Assembly (NCBI GenBank): GCA_024691145.1
Contig: JAILNW010000429.1
Span: 1 to 5,784 of the forward strand
Length of the DNA stretch: 5,784 nt
From: Lachnospiraceae bacterium
Lineage (GTDB): Bacteria; Bacillota; Clostridia; Lachnospirales; Lachnospiraceae
Reading direction: 5' to 3'
In this document: piece after piece, positions 5,695 through 5,784 of the stretch
How the letters are laid out: every line of letters begins with the position of its first letter
Position numbering within the stretch: the first letter of the stretch is position 1
Notes under the pieces: model-generated
What the model was told of the DNA's origin: nothing
The model's database searches: none
The model's input: only the letters and a program-made list of their open reading frames with translations
Made by a program: the position numbers and the translations under genes

Positions 5695-5784
5695 TTAACT
5701 TATAGAGCAGGATTTAATTCAGATCTTATTATACTTGGACTTTTAGGATTAATTTCACCATCCATGTCCGCACTTTTACATAAT
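5695..5784 (+). pseudogene. P1B-type metal ATPase, C-terminal remnant (runs off window)
   Basis: The frame from 5695 to the window end reads LTYRAGFNSDLIILGLLGLI then SPSMSALLHN, with no start codon and a stop just upstream at 5692-5694. The pattern FNxxLIxLGxxGxxxPxxSALLHN is the penultimate membrane segment and HN loop near the C-terminus of heavy-metal P-type ATPases; in intact relatives it is followed by ASTxxISLxSM. Only 30 bases separate it from the feoB stop, so the rest of a roughly 600-700 residue protein cannot be present. It is a 5'-deleted remnant. Metal-efflux ATPases often sit beside feo operons in Clostridia, which fits, but the substrate cannot be told. The match is recalled and the remainder lies outside the window. 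Confidence 0.6.

Noticed and set aside
1..5784. CRISPR arrays, tRNA or rRNA genes, insertion sequences, phage or toxin-antitoxin modules
   Set aside because: I found no spaced direct repeats, tRNA-like cloverleaf, transposase or integrase motifs. The AbrB-type protein resembles antitoxins in fold, but it is followed by an ABC ATPase rather than a toxin.

Overview
The window is AT-rich DNA with AGA-dominated arginine codons, strong AGGAGG-type ribosome binding sites and sigma-A-like promoters. Together with a feoA-feoA-feoB iron cluster and an AbrB-ABC exporter operon, this suggests a low-GC Firmicute, most likely a gut or rumen Clostridia member such as Lachnospiraceae. The taxonomic call is an inference from style and recalled protein resemblance; there is no marker gene.

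Layout. Positions 1-300 hold the possible tail of an upstream gene, a short remnant resembling the N-terminus of DUF4869 proteins (147-254, interrupted by an in-frame TAG), and a rho-independent terminator (253-295). A good promoter (343-371), with an inverted repeat over its -35, drives a tight three-gene operon: an AbrB/SpoVT-type regulator (421-612), an ABC ATPase (614-1336) and an ABC-2 type permease (1338-2069). An unrecognised small acidic protein (2158-2496) follows and ends in a terminator (2502-2536). Directly after it lies the orphaned C-terminal end of an FtsX-like ABC permease (2538-2765), closed by another terminator (2777-2819).

The second half is a ferrous iron uptake operon. 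It has a near-consensus promoter (2886-2914) covered by a palindrome resembling DtxR-family metalloregulator sites, two different feoA genes (2971-3180 and 3207-3425), and a full-length feoB (3502-5664). A second copy of the operator motif lies in the feoA2-feoB gap (3441-3469), so feoB may have its own metal-responsive control. Thirty bases after the feoB stop, and running off the window, is a 5'-truncated frame that reads like the C-terminal end of a P1B-type metal ATPase.

Functionally, the window joins a probable self-regulated exporter of unknown substrate to an Fe(II) importer, with at least three gene remnants (DUF4869-like, FtsX-like, P-type ATPase-like) at the seams. No complete new system is evident. 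The points most worth checking are the duplicated feo operator, the remnants, and the unrecognised protein at 2158-2496.
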